Of a DNA stretch of 64,000 nt, positions 1 through 11,102 are shown one piece after another. This DNA comes from Arachnopeziza araneosa (taxonomy: Eukaryota > Ascomycota > Leotiomycetes > Helotiales > Arachnopezizaceae). The notes below the pieces were generated by a model. It saw only the letters and a list, made by a program, of their open reading frames with translations. It searched no databases and was not told where the DNA came from. Within the stretch, counting starts at the first letter, position 1, and each line of letters begins with the position of its first letter. A program made the translations under genes and the position numbers. The stretch is taken from the NCBI GenBank assembly GCA_003988855.1, contig QYAI01000031.1, positions 145,195-209,194 on the forward strand. The letters run 5' to 3'.

Positions 1-201
1 TGCTTCTGGAGTTAGAAGAGTCGTTTCTTGGTCAACCGAGCTAGTCTACATGTAGAGTGGCGGTGCAAGATCCCAGTGAGGTTTGGGGCTTGAGGTTTGA
101 GGCTTGCTTCGGCTGATGGAGGGGTTGAGCTGACAGTGAGTGTGTCCTCCTTCATAGTTGGAACGCCTCTCCGAAATTCCAGTTCGACACCACAATCAGA
201 G
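1..201. other. Window edge, 5' side of TPR-subtilase gene
   Basis: This stretch has no convincing coding exon of its own. The frame of the downstream gene is open from about position 94, just after an in-frame TGA at 91-93, but the only codon usable as a start before 202 is a TTG at 97. AG dinucleotides near 198-201 could act as a splice acceptor, so an upstream exon outside the window is possible. It is best read as 5' UTR or intron of the next gene. Confidence 0.4.
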
Positions 202-2873
202 ATGGGACAACTGGAAAAGGCCATTCCAGGGCAAAAGTATAAAGAATTTGAAGAGCAAGAGAAGAAGAACAAGGAGGGCTATGGCCTCGTGAAGCAAGGA
301 AAGGTCTCCGATGCTGTCAAGCTCTTTCGAGAAAATGTCGATTGGAGTCAGAAGACTCTGGGGAAAGAGCATGCCGCCACTCTTTACTATCAAGAGACTC
401 TTGCATTCTATTTGAATGAACTCAAAGTATATAAGGAGGCTGTGGAACTTGATGGTCAGGTCCTAGAAGTTCTAACGAGGATTGAGGGCTTGTCACCGCC
501 CTCGATGCAACTGCTCGAAACTCAACGCAACCTGGCAAATGACTATCGGGGTATGAAGGACATGAGAAAAGCCGCAGAGATTTATGGGAAAAATTATTAT
601 TTGAGAAAGAGGCAACTCGGATTGGGCGATAACAATGTTGACACTCTGAGAGTGGGGCATGAACTAGCATACTGCTGGAATCAACTGAAGGAATTCAAGA
701 AAGCTCAAGACTTGAACTCTAGAATTCTTGCTTCTAGGATCCGTCTGAAGTTGTCAGAGCTTGAAATTATCTCGAGTCGAGAAGCTTTGGCCGTCAACCA
801 CATCGAGCTGGGAGAACTTGAAGCTGCGGAAGTGTTGTACTTGGAGAATATCAACGCTCTGAAAGCCATGAAAGGTCCAAAAGCCCATCCAAAGATTTTG
901 GCCAATAATGAAAAATCGCTAAAGCAGGTCATAAAGAAGAAGCAAAATCAAAAGAGATTGGAAGATAATGTGACAGAACAAGAAGCTCAGAAGGAGAGCT
1001 CTGGGAAAGATACGACCAATGTAAAACAAACGGAGCCCAAGGAAGATGGAAATCAAACCGCAAAAGGCCCCGAAAAACAGAAGAATCCAGGCACTGACTT
1101 CAAAGAGAAGGGGCCGGGCCAAAACCCATCACAAATCCGAGAGCAGAAAGAGGCTTGGGAGCACCAACCCAGAAATGTCCCTTCTGGCTCGCAGAACAAT
1201 TTGAACAGCAAACAACAGAACGATAGAGGAAAGCAAACTTCGAATCATCTCCCTGCGCCAATTCCAATTCCCATCATCAATGCTCCAGCTAAAAGTCAAG
1301 AAGATTCATCATTCAAGTCTGTACCTAGTCAGGCAAAAAGACTGTCACTGGATTTGGGTCATAAAAGTGAGAATCAAGATATGCCTCGTAGAGTCAAATC
1401 ACATCATGGTCGACCAGATAGAAAATTTGAATTCAGACACATCAAATCGTCAGAGGCTTTATCAGAGATGGATGGCCAATCCAAGGACAGCGGTTCGGAC
1501 CGAGAGAGCATACATGGACCTATACCAGGCTCGATCGCTGGTTCTTGGCGAATCAATCCCGCGGATTTGAATGTACCACTCGCGCATCATCCTGGCGGTT
1601 TGCAACCATGGCATGCAATCACACCACCAACAAACACACCAGCAAATCTAGGCTCCATTCCACCACCACGAGCTCCTTCTCCTGCACGATCTGTCTCCGA
1701 TAGTAAGTTTCATAATTGCTCACTGAAGCTTGCATTAAAAAGTGATAGCAAAACGTTATGGTCAATTATTTGATGCAGAAGAAGGAAGGTATGACGAAGA
1801 TAGGTATGCATGAATCTGTAATCCGCCTTACGTACTTGCTAACAAGGTTGAAGTGTAAGACCCGTGGACAGTTGGTTCAAGCTTCTCACCGAGGAAACAC
1901 AAACTCTACTCGATAGCAATCGCAAGAATCAGTGCAAAAGAGTGAAAATTGCCATTCTGGATACTGGGATTGACCTGAAACATCCTGATTTTGCAGATGA
2001 CCAGGCCAAACCCATTTCAGAACGAAGGATCAAGAGGCCAGCGGACTTTATAGATTCTAAAAACAACGGCGGGGACTCTTGTGGTCACGGAACTCATTGT
2101 GTAGGATTGGTGCGAACAGTTGCACCCTGGGCCGACATATACGTTGCTCGAGTGGCCAAGGATTTTGATGGTGAGATTGATCCAATGGCTGTTGCCAAGG
2201 TAAGACACTCACTTAAACTGACATGCTTTCGCTGATCACTCAGGCAATATCCCGTGCTTCTGGAACTGGAGAAGACTCAGATGGGAAGAAAAGATGGAAT
2301 GTTGATATCATCTCCCTATCTCTCGGATTCTACGGTGGATCAAAGGCAATTCAGAGTGCCATCCAAGAAGCTATCAATAACAATACTCTGATCTTTGCTG
2401 CTGCTTCAAATGGCGGTACCCAGAAAGATATGACCTTCCCTGCATGGTTGGAGAGTGTTGTGTGTGTGAACTGTGCTTATGCAAATGGTAAGCCGACTGG
2501 CTTCAATCCACCTATGAAGGGTGCAAACAATTTTAGCATCCTTGGTGTGAATGTCAATTCGACTTGGATCAAAGAAGAAGGTAAAGAGCCATACAAACGT
2601 ATGTCTGGCACCTCTGTCGCTACTCCGATTGCGGCTGGAGTGGCCGCTTTAGTCCTTGAGTTTGCTTTACAGAATGATCCGGATTCTTTTATAAAGGATC
2701 TGGACTACCTGAAACACTACAATGGAATGACTGAGGTCTTTGATGCTATGTCAAATACGATCGATGATTATCGCAACATCGTGCCTTGGAAGGTGTTGAA
2801 AGAAAGATTTGGGCGTCGGACGGTCAATTCACTCATCGAGGTGGCTATCTGGCAATTTCAAGGTCCATCCTGA
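202..2873 (+). CDS. TPR (kinesin-light-chain-like) protein fused to a C-terminal S8 subtilase
   Basis: Exons 202-1702, 1779-1803, 1860-2199 and 2244-2873 join in phase to 831 residues. Residues about 20-260 are helical repeats of the TPR/kinesin-light-chain type (repeating YKEAVEL, LANDYRGMKDMRKAAEIY, LAYCWNQLKEFKKA). Residues about 270-500 are a Lys/Gln/Ser-rich disordered linker. Residues from about 530 are a peptidase S8 domain with all catalytic elements: Asp543 in AILDTGID, His585 in GHGTHCVG, the oxyanion Asn in AAASNGG, and Ser746 in GTSVATPIAAG, so the protease looks intact. Exon 2 is only 25 nt, but it keeps phase and has clean splice sites. There is no signal peptide, so the protein is probably intracellular. 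TPR plus subtilase is an arrangement met in fungal NLR-like or incompatibility-type proteins; the substrate is unknown. ATG 202 is the first ATG in frame, but a longer N-terminus (for example an NTPase module) may lie upstream of the window. Confidence 0.8.
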
Positions 2874-4304
2874 AATGAGCCCTTCTTTAATGATCGGTTA
2901 ACTGGTGATTCAACGGCTGAGGATTGGTCTCGACTTTGTACTGCAAAGGAAATTTATTGACAAAGCTGACGACTGCGAGCCTCATCGATAACGGCTTGAA
3001 GTTCTCCTTTGCCATTGTGAGAAGCTGTCTCTCTCTAAAGGACTCCCATACTACCGCCTCTGTTCCTCGTGGCCTATCTCGTCCACGGTCCTCTCTACGG
3101 TGTACACTTGCAAATATCAGGAGTAATTAAGGCTTGAGATGGATCTCACAGCGCAAGTTGGAATGCAAGAGTTTTGGATTCCTATCTTGACGATGTTGGT
3201 CGATGGATTGGGCATTTTGGCTCCTTTGATGCTATACTGGAGGAGCCTACCAATAATTTCGATTCCATGATATGGTCATGCGCACCGCATTACTGCGCTT
3301 CAGGTTCGTGTGTCATTTGGAACTCCTACGGTACTACCTCAAGAAGTCGTGAAGAACACGACAGAGAGAAGCAGCTAAACGGTTGCTGTCCAATCAATGG
3401 GGAAAAGACAAGAAGTGAAGCCAAAGTTCAGCAAGGCTGATTACAGCAGAAAGCTACAGACGTCATTCGAGCAAAACATATCCTCACTGCAATGAAGAAA
3501 ACAACCGAATATATCAATGCCGACAATGAAAATGTCTTTCTTCTAATCTTTGGCTCGACTGTGCCCCATTCTTGACTCAGACACAAACTCATCACGGAAT
3601 TCGTCTCACGAGTTTGAGACGTTTGCTTCAAGCATATGATCAAGTTTCTTCTCGCAGTTCTCCAACACTTGCTTGTCAATCTCATCGCATCTGTATTGTA
3701 AATTCTATTTAAAACCAATCGTTTTCAAGGCTTCCCTTATCGTGTCTCTATTTACAGTTTCCAAGCGGAAGATTCGTCGTATTTAGCGGATGAGAGAGCG
3801 GAATGTAAAGCGGACGCAGGGATGCGCAGCCGGGCGGGCGGGGCGACATCTGGATCTCAGCCAGTCGCTAAACTTGGCGACCTGTGCCACAATAGAGCAT
3901 ATTTTTCGAGATGCAATCACTGGTGGCGTCGACGGTGTTGGTTCTAGTCTTCACATAGCGGCCCGTACTCCGTTCTGCGTCGCTCAATTTCCAATAACCA
4001 GCCGTGTGAGTTTTCTGGCGTCCCACGGGAACCATTCCTTCGCGGTCATCATTACAGATGGAGATAGACGCTCGGTAGCCTTATTCGGTATTCTTTGCTT
4101 CTCTTGTGCATAGCGGGCTCGGGATTACACGACGGTTACATTTCAGCGCGTCTAAAACGGAATTGAAAGGCGATTTTGGGACGCATCAGTCCCGCCCGCT
4201 ACTGTGATGGTCTGCAATCACGGAGAGGAGATCAAATCCTCGTGTACCTTGTGCCGCAGCGGAAACTCAAAAGACAGCGAATAATCGGCAGCAAAAAATG
4301 GAAC
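2874..4304. other. Intergenic, with a possible decayed coding relic near 3139-3580
   Basis: No intact gene was found. From ATG 3139 a 44-codon hydrophobic reading frame (MDLTAQVGMQEFWIPILTML...) ends in a TGA at about 3268-3270. The following bases continue as coding-like patches in shifting frames (for example a patch reading VRVSFGTPTVLPQEVV near 3307-3355 and one reading KFSKADYSRKLQTSFEQN near 3420-3480). This could be a relic of a gene, but I cannot name the family. The 3780-4300 part is the upstream region of the flavin oxidase. Confidence 0.3.
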
Positions 4305-4312
4305 ATATATAT
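4305..4312 (+). promoter_or_regulatory. Candidate TATA element of the flavin oxidase gene
   Basis: A run of alternating A/T (ATATATAT) lies about 95 bases upstream of the ATG at 4408. It is followed by a CT/CA-rich stretch that would suit a transcription start. The call rests on position and composition only. Confidence 0.4.
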
Positions 4313-4407
4313 CCATTTATCCCTCACCACAGATGTCAAAGTCGATTGCTTAACTGAGCTGTTCCTGAAACCAAACGTCTTTCTCCCGGTTTAATTTAAG
4401 GCTTTCA

Positions 4408-6190
4408 ATGAAGCTCTTTATTGTTGGCATAGTCCTGGTTGGATATGCTTATGCTGCCTGTAAAAACATTCCTGGAACTTCAGGATGGCCTTCGACAGAA
4501 GAGTGGACCAGTTTTAATAAATCTCTCGGTGGCGTTCTTTTGAGTCCTATCCCCCCTGGTGGAGTTTGCCATCCAGGTCAAGTCAATTTCGATGCGGCTC
4601 TCTGTCCAACTGTTTACGAGTCTTGGATCACATCATTTACCTTCCACGCAAACGATCCGGTCAGCAGCGCTTTCAATAACTGGAACAATGACACTTGTCT
4701 TCCACTGCCTCAACTCCCATGCAGTGGCCAAGGGTATCCTACCTATGTAGTCAACGCTACCAAACCAGATCACGTTCAAAAGGCCATCAATTTTGCTCGG
4801 GAGAACAACATCAGACTCAATGTCAAATGTAGTGGGCACGACTATCTAGGTCGCTCAGTTGCACCCAATTCCTTGTCCATCTGGGTTCACCACATGAATG
4901 GCATTCAGTTGCACAATGGGAAGTCTTTTGTACCGCAAGGAGCGGGGAAAGACTGTGATTGTATTCCCGAAGGGCTTGAATCCGGCCCAGCCATCACATT
5001 CTCGGCAGGGGACAACAATAGAGCAGTGTACGCTGCTGCGAATACGGTTGGAATGGCCGTTCCAGTCACTGGAGGACCTGATGTTTGTTATGGAGGCTAC
5101 ATGTCTGGAGGTGGTCACTCTGTCTTAGGTGCTACGTACGGTCTCGTTGCTGACCTGATTCTTGAGCTCACTGTGGTTACTCCTGATGGAAACATCCTCG
5201 TGGTAAATGCCTGTCAGAATCGTGATCTCTTCTGGGCTCTTCGTGGTGGTGGTGGTGCGACATTCGGTGTTGTGATCTCTTTCACATTACGAATGTTCCA
5301 GGATAAACCTACAGCTGGAGTTGTACAAACTTTTCTGCTTCTCGAGAACTCCACTAACTTCTACGATGCGGCCGCTTATGCATTTACCAGGTACCCTGCC
5401 ATAGTCGATGCTGGTTGGGGTGGTTACGGGGTGATTTTACCTAGCGCTACAGTGGTACCTGGAAATGGTAGCCAGTTTTTCATCTCATGGTTTGGAATTG
5501 GTCATACAGGTGATGAGCTTCTCGAAACAGGAACCCAGATTGCATCTTACATCAACACGACTTGGCCAGGACAATTCGAGCCTTTTTGGGCTGTCACTAA
5601 TTACACGTCATTCTATGATTTCTGGCATCAGGATACAGACACCGGAAGTCCAGTTGGTGTTGATGCACTTGTTGGTTCGAGATTGCTAGACAAGGCTGCG
5701 ATAGCTAACCCCAATCTTGCAAGTTACCTCCAGCGAGCAGTTGGTCCTGGAGTTACTATGACTCAACATATGGTACGTTCCCCCACCCCAGGAATAGAAT
5801 GCCGTTCTGACCTTGAGGCAGCTAAGTGGCCCAGGGGTTCATAATAAACCACTGTCTTTAAATTCCGTGAATCCGGCATGGAGGACCTCTTACAGCCACA
5901 CAGTCATTTCTGGTGGATGGTACCCTTTTGACACCGCTGGAGAAACCGTGACTTTCAACCAGGTCACCAGCGAAGTCGAGGCCTTGACCGAATTGGCTCC
6001 GAATACCGGCGCTTATATCAACGAAGCTGATCCCTTCCAGGCAAATTACCACCAGGTTTTCTGGGGAACGAACTATCCAAGGCTTCTGAGCATCAAGAAG
6101 AAGGTTGACCCCCACAGTGTTTTCTGGTGTCGTGCCTGCGTGGGGAATGAGGGTTGGCAGGAAGTTGACGATCAGCTTTGCACGGTATAG
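4408..6190 (+). CDS. Secreted FAD-linked oxidoreductase, berberine-bridge-enzyme-like
   Basis: Exons 4408-5772 and 5822-6190 (49-nt intron, GTACGT donor, CTGAC branch region, GCAG acceptor) give 577 residues. A signal peptide (MKLFIVGIVLVGYAYA) directs secretion. The PF01565-type FAD domain is clear: SGHDYLGRS holds the His expected to carry the 8-alpha covalent flavin bond, and DVCYGGYMSGGGHS holds a Cys placed like the 6-S-cysteinyl ligand of bicovalent BBE enzymes, followed by GLVADLILELTVVTPDG. The C-terminal BBE motif is present (NYHQVFWGTNYPRLLSIKKK, then a DPHSVFWCR segment). There are many N-glycosylation sites. Such fungal enzymes oxidise sugars, alcohols or secondary-metabolite intermediates with O2; the substrate here cannot be told. 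No biosynthetic backbone gene is adjacent. Confidence 0.93.
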
Positions 6191-7415
6191 AGATGGAGTG
6201 GGATAAATTAGGAATAATTCGAGAGTCTACAGATGGGAAACTTGTGTGTTGCAAGAACAGTAGAATGATACCGAAAATCTCAAATATTAAACCATTTCAT
6301 TTCATATGAATAATTATTTTTGACTCTTGAACATACTTACACGCACAGAGTTTTAGAATCTAAATAGTACCATGCGTTAAATTCAATGCTCGTAAAAATA
6401 GGGCAGTCTTGCTTCTTTACATCCAGATAGGTTTTACCGTATCAGCTGCCGCCATTACGTATCATTTATTTAGGTGTACATCAGCATCTTATGTGACTCC
6501 CAGTACTCTGTTGATTGAAAAGCATTGCTGCATCTATGCCCCGGTAGCTTGTACTTGCTGAAGAAACTTGTCATCCAAAAGACTGAGAAGCCGCCATAAT
6601 ATTTCTAAGCCATATCACTGAAGATGGATCCTATTGGTATTTTCATCTTTCAAGTAGGGCATTATTAGCATGTCCAGTATCAGCATAGTGATATATTGAT
6701 CTTTGCTATCTCAGTTCTGAATCATCTCTTTGAAAGCCCTCTCGATCTTGATGGATGAGATGGCATGGAAAGAAGCGAGATATAAGCTATATCTATTGGT
6801 TCACATGGATAGGGTAGCTATTTTGCCTCCTTGTTTTGCTGTAAAGCTGCTATAACGTTGGTTTTGACTTTCAGATAACCCATCCTTGCTACCGAACCAA
6901 TATGAGATTGTCACACTGGCAACAGAAGACTGATGTCTGCTTTGGAATTAATCTAGAACCGAATGATTGAGTCCTGTATAAACACTAAGAGTTTCTCGGA
7001 GTGCGATCGGGCTCGTTTTTCTTACTGAGCCTTCAAAAAGCCCTTTGTTCTCTTTATTGCTTGCTACCACCAAACCGATTTATCCAACTGTGAATTTGGC
7101 TTCGGTGCATTTACCAAGGAATAACTTGACCATAGTGAAGTATTATGTTTATTTGCCCAGGCTTTGGGGTTTCCGGTGGGAATCGCACCGAATAATGGTC
7201 TGACATAAGACCAGATGGGGCTCAGCGATCGGCTAAATGTAGCATAGCAACAATACGTGAGATGTTGGTAAGCGGAGGCCCTTGATCTCCACCGAGATTC
7301 CCCACATAGAAGAAACCAAGCTGTATCCCAAATCTAAAACCGACGACGTTTCTTATCTACAATAGGTCTTTCATTTAAGAACATTGAACTTGAAACAAGA
7401 TTTATCATAAAGAAG
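6191..7415. other. Intergenic, AT-rich
   Basis: About 1.2 kb between two + strand genes. The first part after 6191 is AT-rich and likely holds the 3' UTR and terminator of the oxidase. The last 300 bases should hold the GST promoter. No reading frame, RNA gene or clear repeat was recognised. Confidence 0.6.
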
Positions 7416-8184
7416 ATGACTGCACTGGAGCCAAAGGTTCGTTTCTACGATCTCTCCGGGCCAAAACCATGGTCACCTGCTTGCTGGTGCACCCGCTTCG
7501 CACTCAACTACAAAGGGATTCCATATAAAACGGTAAAGCTCTCCTACCCCGCCATAAAACCAAAATGCGAAGAACTCTTCCCTGACATGACCGGCTTGGA
7601 TGCCACGGTCCCCATAATCGAAATCCTCGGCCCCAATCATGAAGCACTCAACGACTCAATCCCCATCGCTCACCTCCTCAACGAGCGCTTCACGGAAGAC
7701 ATGGGATATAAGCATCTCAAAGAAGTCGACTTTGAGCATCGATCCATGGCAGGCATGCCAATGCTCCCTTGGATTGTTAATGATGTATACGAGAATTGTC
7801 TCGATCCGAGTGACGGTAGCAAAGAATACTTTAAGAAATCTCGAGAAGAGGGGTATAAATGCGAACTCAAGGACGTCATGGAGGTTGTGGGGAAAGGAGA
7901 AGAGGGACTGCTGGATTCGATGAGAGTCAAATTTGCACGACTGAGAGAGAGGCTGAAGGATGATGATGGGCTGAGCGAGCGTGAGTCTTCTAATTATAAC
8001 GATAGGAGATGAACGTGCTAATGCTCTGACAATAGCGACGTATTGGGACTTTTATGAAGCGGCTAAGCTGAAATGGATTGAAGCTGCATCGCCTGAGAAA
8101 TATGAAAAGCTGCTGAAACTGTATGACGACGATACTTTTACAAAGCTGTTAAAGAAGGTAGAGAAATACTCTGCTGCCGATTGA
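7416..8184 (+). CDS. Glutathione S-transferase family protein
   Basis: Exons 7416-7980 and 8036-8184 (55-nt intron, GTGAGT donor, GACAATAG acceptor, phase 1) give 237 residues. Residues 8-95 form a thioredoxin-fold GST_N domain of the fungal type: KPWSPACWCTRFALNYKGIP, then a cis-Pro segment ATVPIIEI and a following DSIPIAHLLNERF. The C-terminal part is an all-helical GST_C-like domain. The usual WSPxTWKxR motif here reads WSPACWCTR, which places Cys residues near the glutathione site, so chemistry closer to omega/thioltransferase enzymes is possible. It lies upstream of, and co-directional with, an MFS transporter and a fumarylacetoacetase. Zeta class (maleylacetoacetate isomerase) was considered but the motif does not match well. 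Confidence 0.88.
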
Positions 8185-8937
8185 ACTATGTCGTGGAAGC
8201 TATGTAACCGTCTTGAATTCCAAGTTCGATAGAACAACTACTTTGAGTTATCGACTATGAGGGCTGCTCTGGGACGGTAGAGTTGAGTGGAGATGGATCG
8301 GTTTTGGTTTGTTATGCATGTGTTATAATGTTTGGCTCTTGTGCTTGGCTCATGCCCTGCAGCACACTACCGATGTCTGTCGTAGGTATCGTGATGCAGA
8401 TAAGAGCTTCGCTAGGTCACACAATCGAAACTCAAGATTGCCAATGGCTAAATCCTAGTTCAAACCATCGTCCACTATCTCCTCTGCTTCGGGAAGTGGG
8501 CGGTGCTGACTAATGAATAGGTCGAAAGAATCTCCGTTGAATCGGCCATTTTTGAAGCTCCTGGCGGATCGGCAAATATTTGCGGCTTCTTTCTTCTCTC
8601 CACGTCCACTATCAGTTGGTGGAGATTGCCACTGGGACATCCACTATTATTGAATCTTGCCCTGTAATTGACAATGCCTCAACCGCTAAAAAATTCATGA
8701 AGCAGCATGTCAATCACATGCGTGGCCAGACAAATAGTGCAGACATATGGTGGCTTGCACACGCTACATATCCACCTTGAAATCTGGGGGTCCCCCATGG
8801 GGTACTTGTAACCACGAATCCCCAAGGTAGCTCAAGTCGAAATTGATCCAACTCATTTTATCTGGTGACCAAAGCACCTTTGAATTCATCATCCGAGATC
8901 AAGCAGGATAAAATCTATTTACAATAAGTGGGAAACA
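8185..8937. other. Intergenic between GST and MFS genes
   Basis: Several short frames occur here, but none has codon character, splice logic or a recognisable motif. It probably carries the GST 3' UTR and the MFS promoter. Confidence 0.6.
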
Positions 8938-10563
8938 ATGGGGTTCAGGATGGCGACTGCAGGAGATCCAAAGGTATGAATGTTATTGAAATGGGCTGGA
9001 AATTCACTGAACTACGTATAGTTTTGGCCAGCATGGATCAGATACACAGTACTCGCTAATCTTTGTTGGTTCGTCTTCATGGGGAACTGTTACGCAGTAC
9101 GTTATACATTACATTGTCAGAAGTCACTGAGTTGACTATCATCAGTCCGGGATTACAACTGGCTTCGAAGAAATGGCGGAAGAATTTCGAGTCGGTTTCG
9201 GGCCCCTTACAAATATCATCACCTGGTCCGTCTTTGCGCTTGGTGTTAGTAACCTCTTTTGGATGCCACTTGCAATGTGTATTGGGAAACGACCTGTTAC
9301 CTTAGTGTCAATGCTTGTATTCCTCGCTGGCCTTATCTGGAGCTTCAAAGCTCCAACACTCAACAGTCTACTCGGTGCCCGTATTGTTGCTAGTTTTGGT
9401 GCAGGAAGTGTTGAGTCGCTTGGTCCTAGCGTGATTGGAGATATCTTCATGGAAAAATATTTTGCATCGGCTATGGCAATCTTTGCCCTATTTCTCTCTG
9501 CTGGCTCGCAGGTTGGACCAGTAATCGCAGGATATCTTATCGCTGACCGTGGATGGAGGTGGTTCTTCATTCTCTGCGCCATTCTTAACGGCATCAACCT
9601 ATTTTTCTGCCTTTTCTTCTTCCCCGAGACATCTTATCGTCGACCATATATTCATGAAGGTGACACTGCCGCTGATGCTGATCGAGAAGCTGCCGATAAA
9701 GCTGAGACGAAGCAAATTGAGAACACCACTTATAGCGAGGAATTGAATCCAGAGTTGATTGAGGATTATCATGGCTATTGGAGAGATCTAGTGTCTTTCA
9801 ATGATCGTGCTCAGGAGAAAAGCGGTCTGAAAGCGTTCCCAAAGCAGCTATCTCTCCCCTTCCGATTCCTTGTCGTTCCAGCAGCCGTGTATGCGGCGGT
9901 AGCCTACGGTGTCATGCTTGGAGGGTAAGTTTACAAATTTCTTGGAAAGGAGATTCGGAACTAATTGTTGGCAGGATTGTGATTATCTCTGCCCAAATAC
10001 CACAATTCCTGGCACCACCACCATACCTCTTCAACAGCAAAGAGATTGGTCTATTCTCGCTCACCTCTTTCATCGGCGTCATTGCTGCCTACCCAATTGC
10101 TGGCCCTCTTACCGACCTTTTATCTCGTCAAATGACAAAAATGAACGGCGGAATTCACAGACCAGAGTTCAGAATCCCGGCCTTGATCTTCCCGTTCCTG
10201 CTTGCACCATGGGGTCTTATTCTCTACTCGTTTACTATTGCCCGATCTGGTTCCTACGTTGTTGCGTCCGTCGGCCAAGCCTTCCAAGCGACTGGATTGG
10301 TGTTCGTTCCATCCGTCGTTTTGAGCTATATCGTGGATGCATATCCAAATTCTAGCGGTGAAGCGTTGGTGCTAATCAACGCCGGAAAGAATCTCGTCGC
10401 ATTTGGTGTTACGAAGAAGAATGTTGACTGGCTAACGTCACAGGGAATGGAGAAGATGTACAGTGAAATGGCTGGTATCCAATGGGCAGTGTTGCTGTTG
10501 TGTATTCCAATGTACTTTCTGGGACCAATGCTGAGGGTAAAGACACAAAGATTTGTCTCGTAG
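8938..10563 (+). CDS. Major facilitator superfamily transporter
   Basis: Four exons, 8938-8973, 9022-9096, 9146-9924 and 9975-10563, join in phase to 492 residues. The two short 5' exons (36 and 75 nt) encode MGFRMATAGDPK and FWPAWIRYTVLANLCWFVFM..., so the first transmembrane helix is completed only after splicing. The rest shows a typical 12-helix MFS layout: MCIGKRPV and LLGARIVASFGAGSVESLGP in the first half, GSQVGPVIAGYLIADRGWRW around TM5, a charged central loop (about residues 200-290), and PIAGPLTDLLSRQMTK in the second half. The pattern is that of fungal DHA1/SVOP-like proton antiporters of the plasma membrane; the cargo is unknown. Its neighbours are GST upstream and FAH downstream on the same strand. 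Confidence 0.9.
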
Positions 10564-11102
10564 GAATAATCTCTGCTGCTGGTCAGTTCGGTTTCTATCC
10601 CACTTGTGTTCTACATATCTTGTACAGATATCATAGAACAGATCTTCACTATTCTACTAGCACATAATGATTTCCCCCATTCTCGATGCCGCAATATAAT
10701 TTGTTTGAATTCCGCCCTCCACGCCGCGAAGCCCACCAGAACCGGAGCTGTCCACCATACTCCCTCCACTCCTCCACTCCTCCACCACCTCCTCCACCTC
10801 CACATCATCCGGCCACTCTGCGCTTCCGAATCCCAAAGCTATATGAATTACAAATGTTTATCATAAAAAAACACTAAGAGACATTCAATGTAAGCCAGCC
10901 AAAACCGCAATTCTGGCGCCGTGCCCACAACGGCAGACCGTTCACTTCGGGAGGGTGGGGGGTGGACATAAACTCAGACTTTGCCACATCCCGTATCCTC
11001 TGTCCCAAAGTACTGGAACACGCAGAAGAAGTTTCGGTGAGTATGTTTACATTTCCATACATCCTCCTATTTTTCCTTCTAGACACAGCCGCATGAGCGA
11101 GT
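10564..11102. other. Intergenic between MFS and FAH genes
   Basis: About 540 bases. A CT/CAC-rich patch with CCTCCACC repeats lies at 10755-10805. It gives rise to low-complexity frames on both strands that are not genes. Nothing else was recognised. Confidence 0.55.

Noticed and set aside
7416..8184. Maleylacetoacetate isomerase (zeta GST), suggested by the nearby FAH
   Set aside because: The zeta SSCSWRVR-type motif is not present; the sequence follows the fungal WSPxTWKxR GST_N pattern instead.
10611..10877. Pro/Trp-rich frames around the CCTCCACC repeat
   Set aside because: Products of a simple pyrimidine-rich repeat; they follow directly the MFS stop and are likely 3' UTR.
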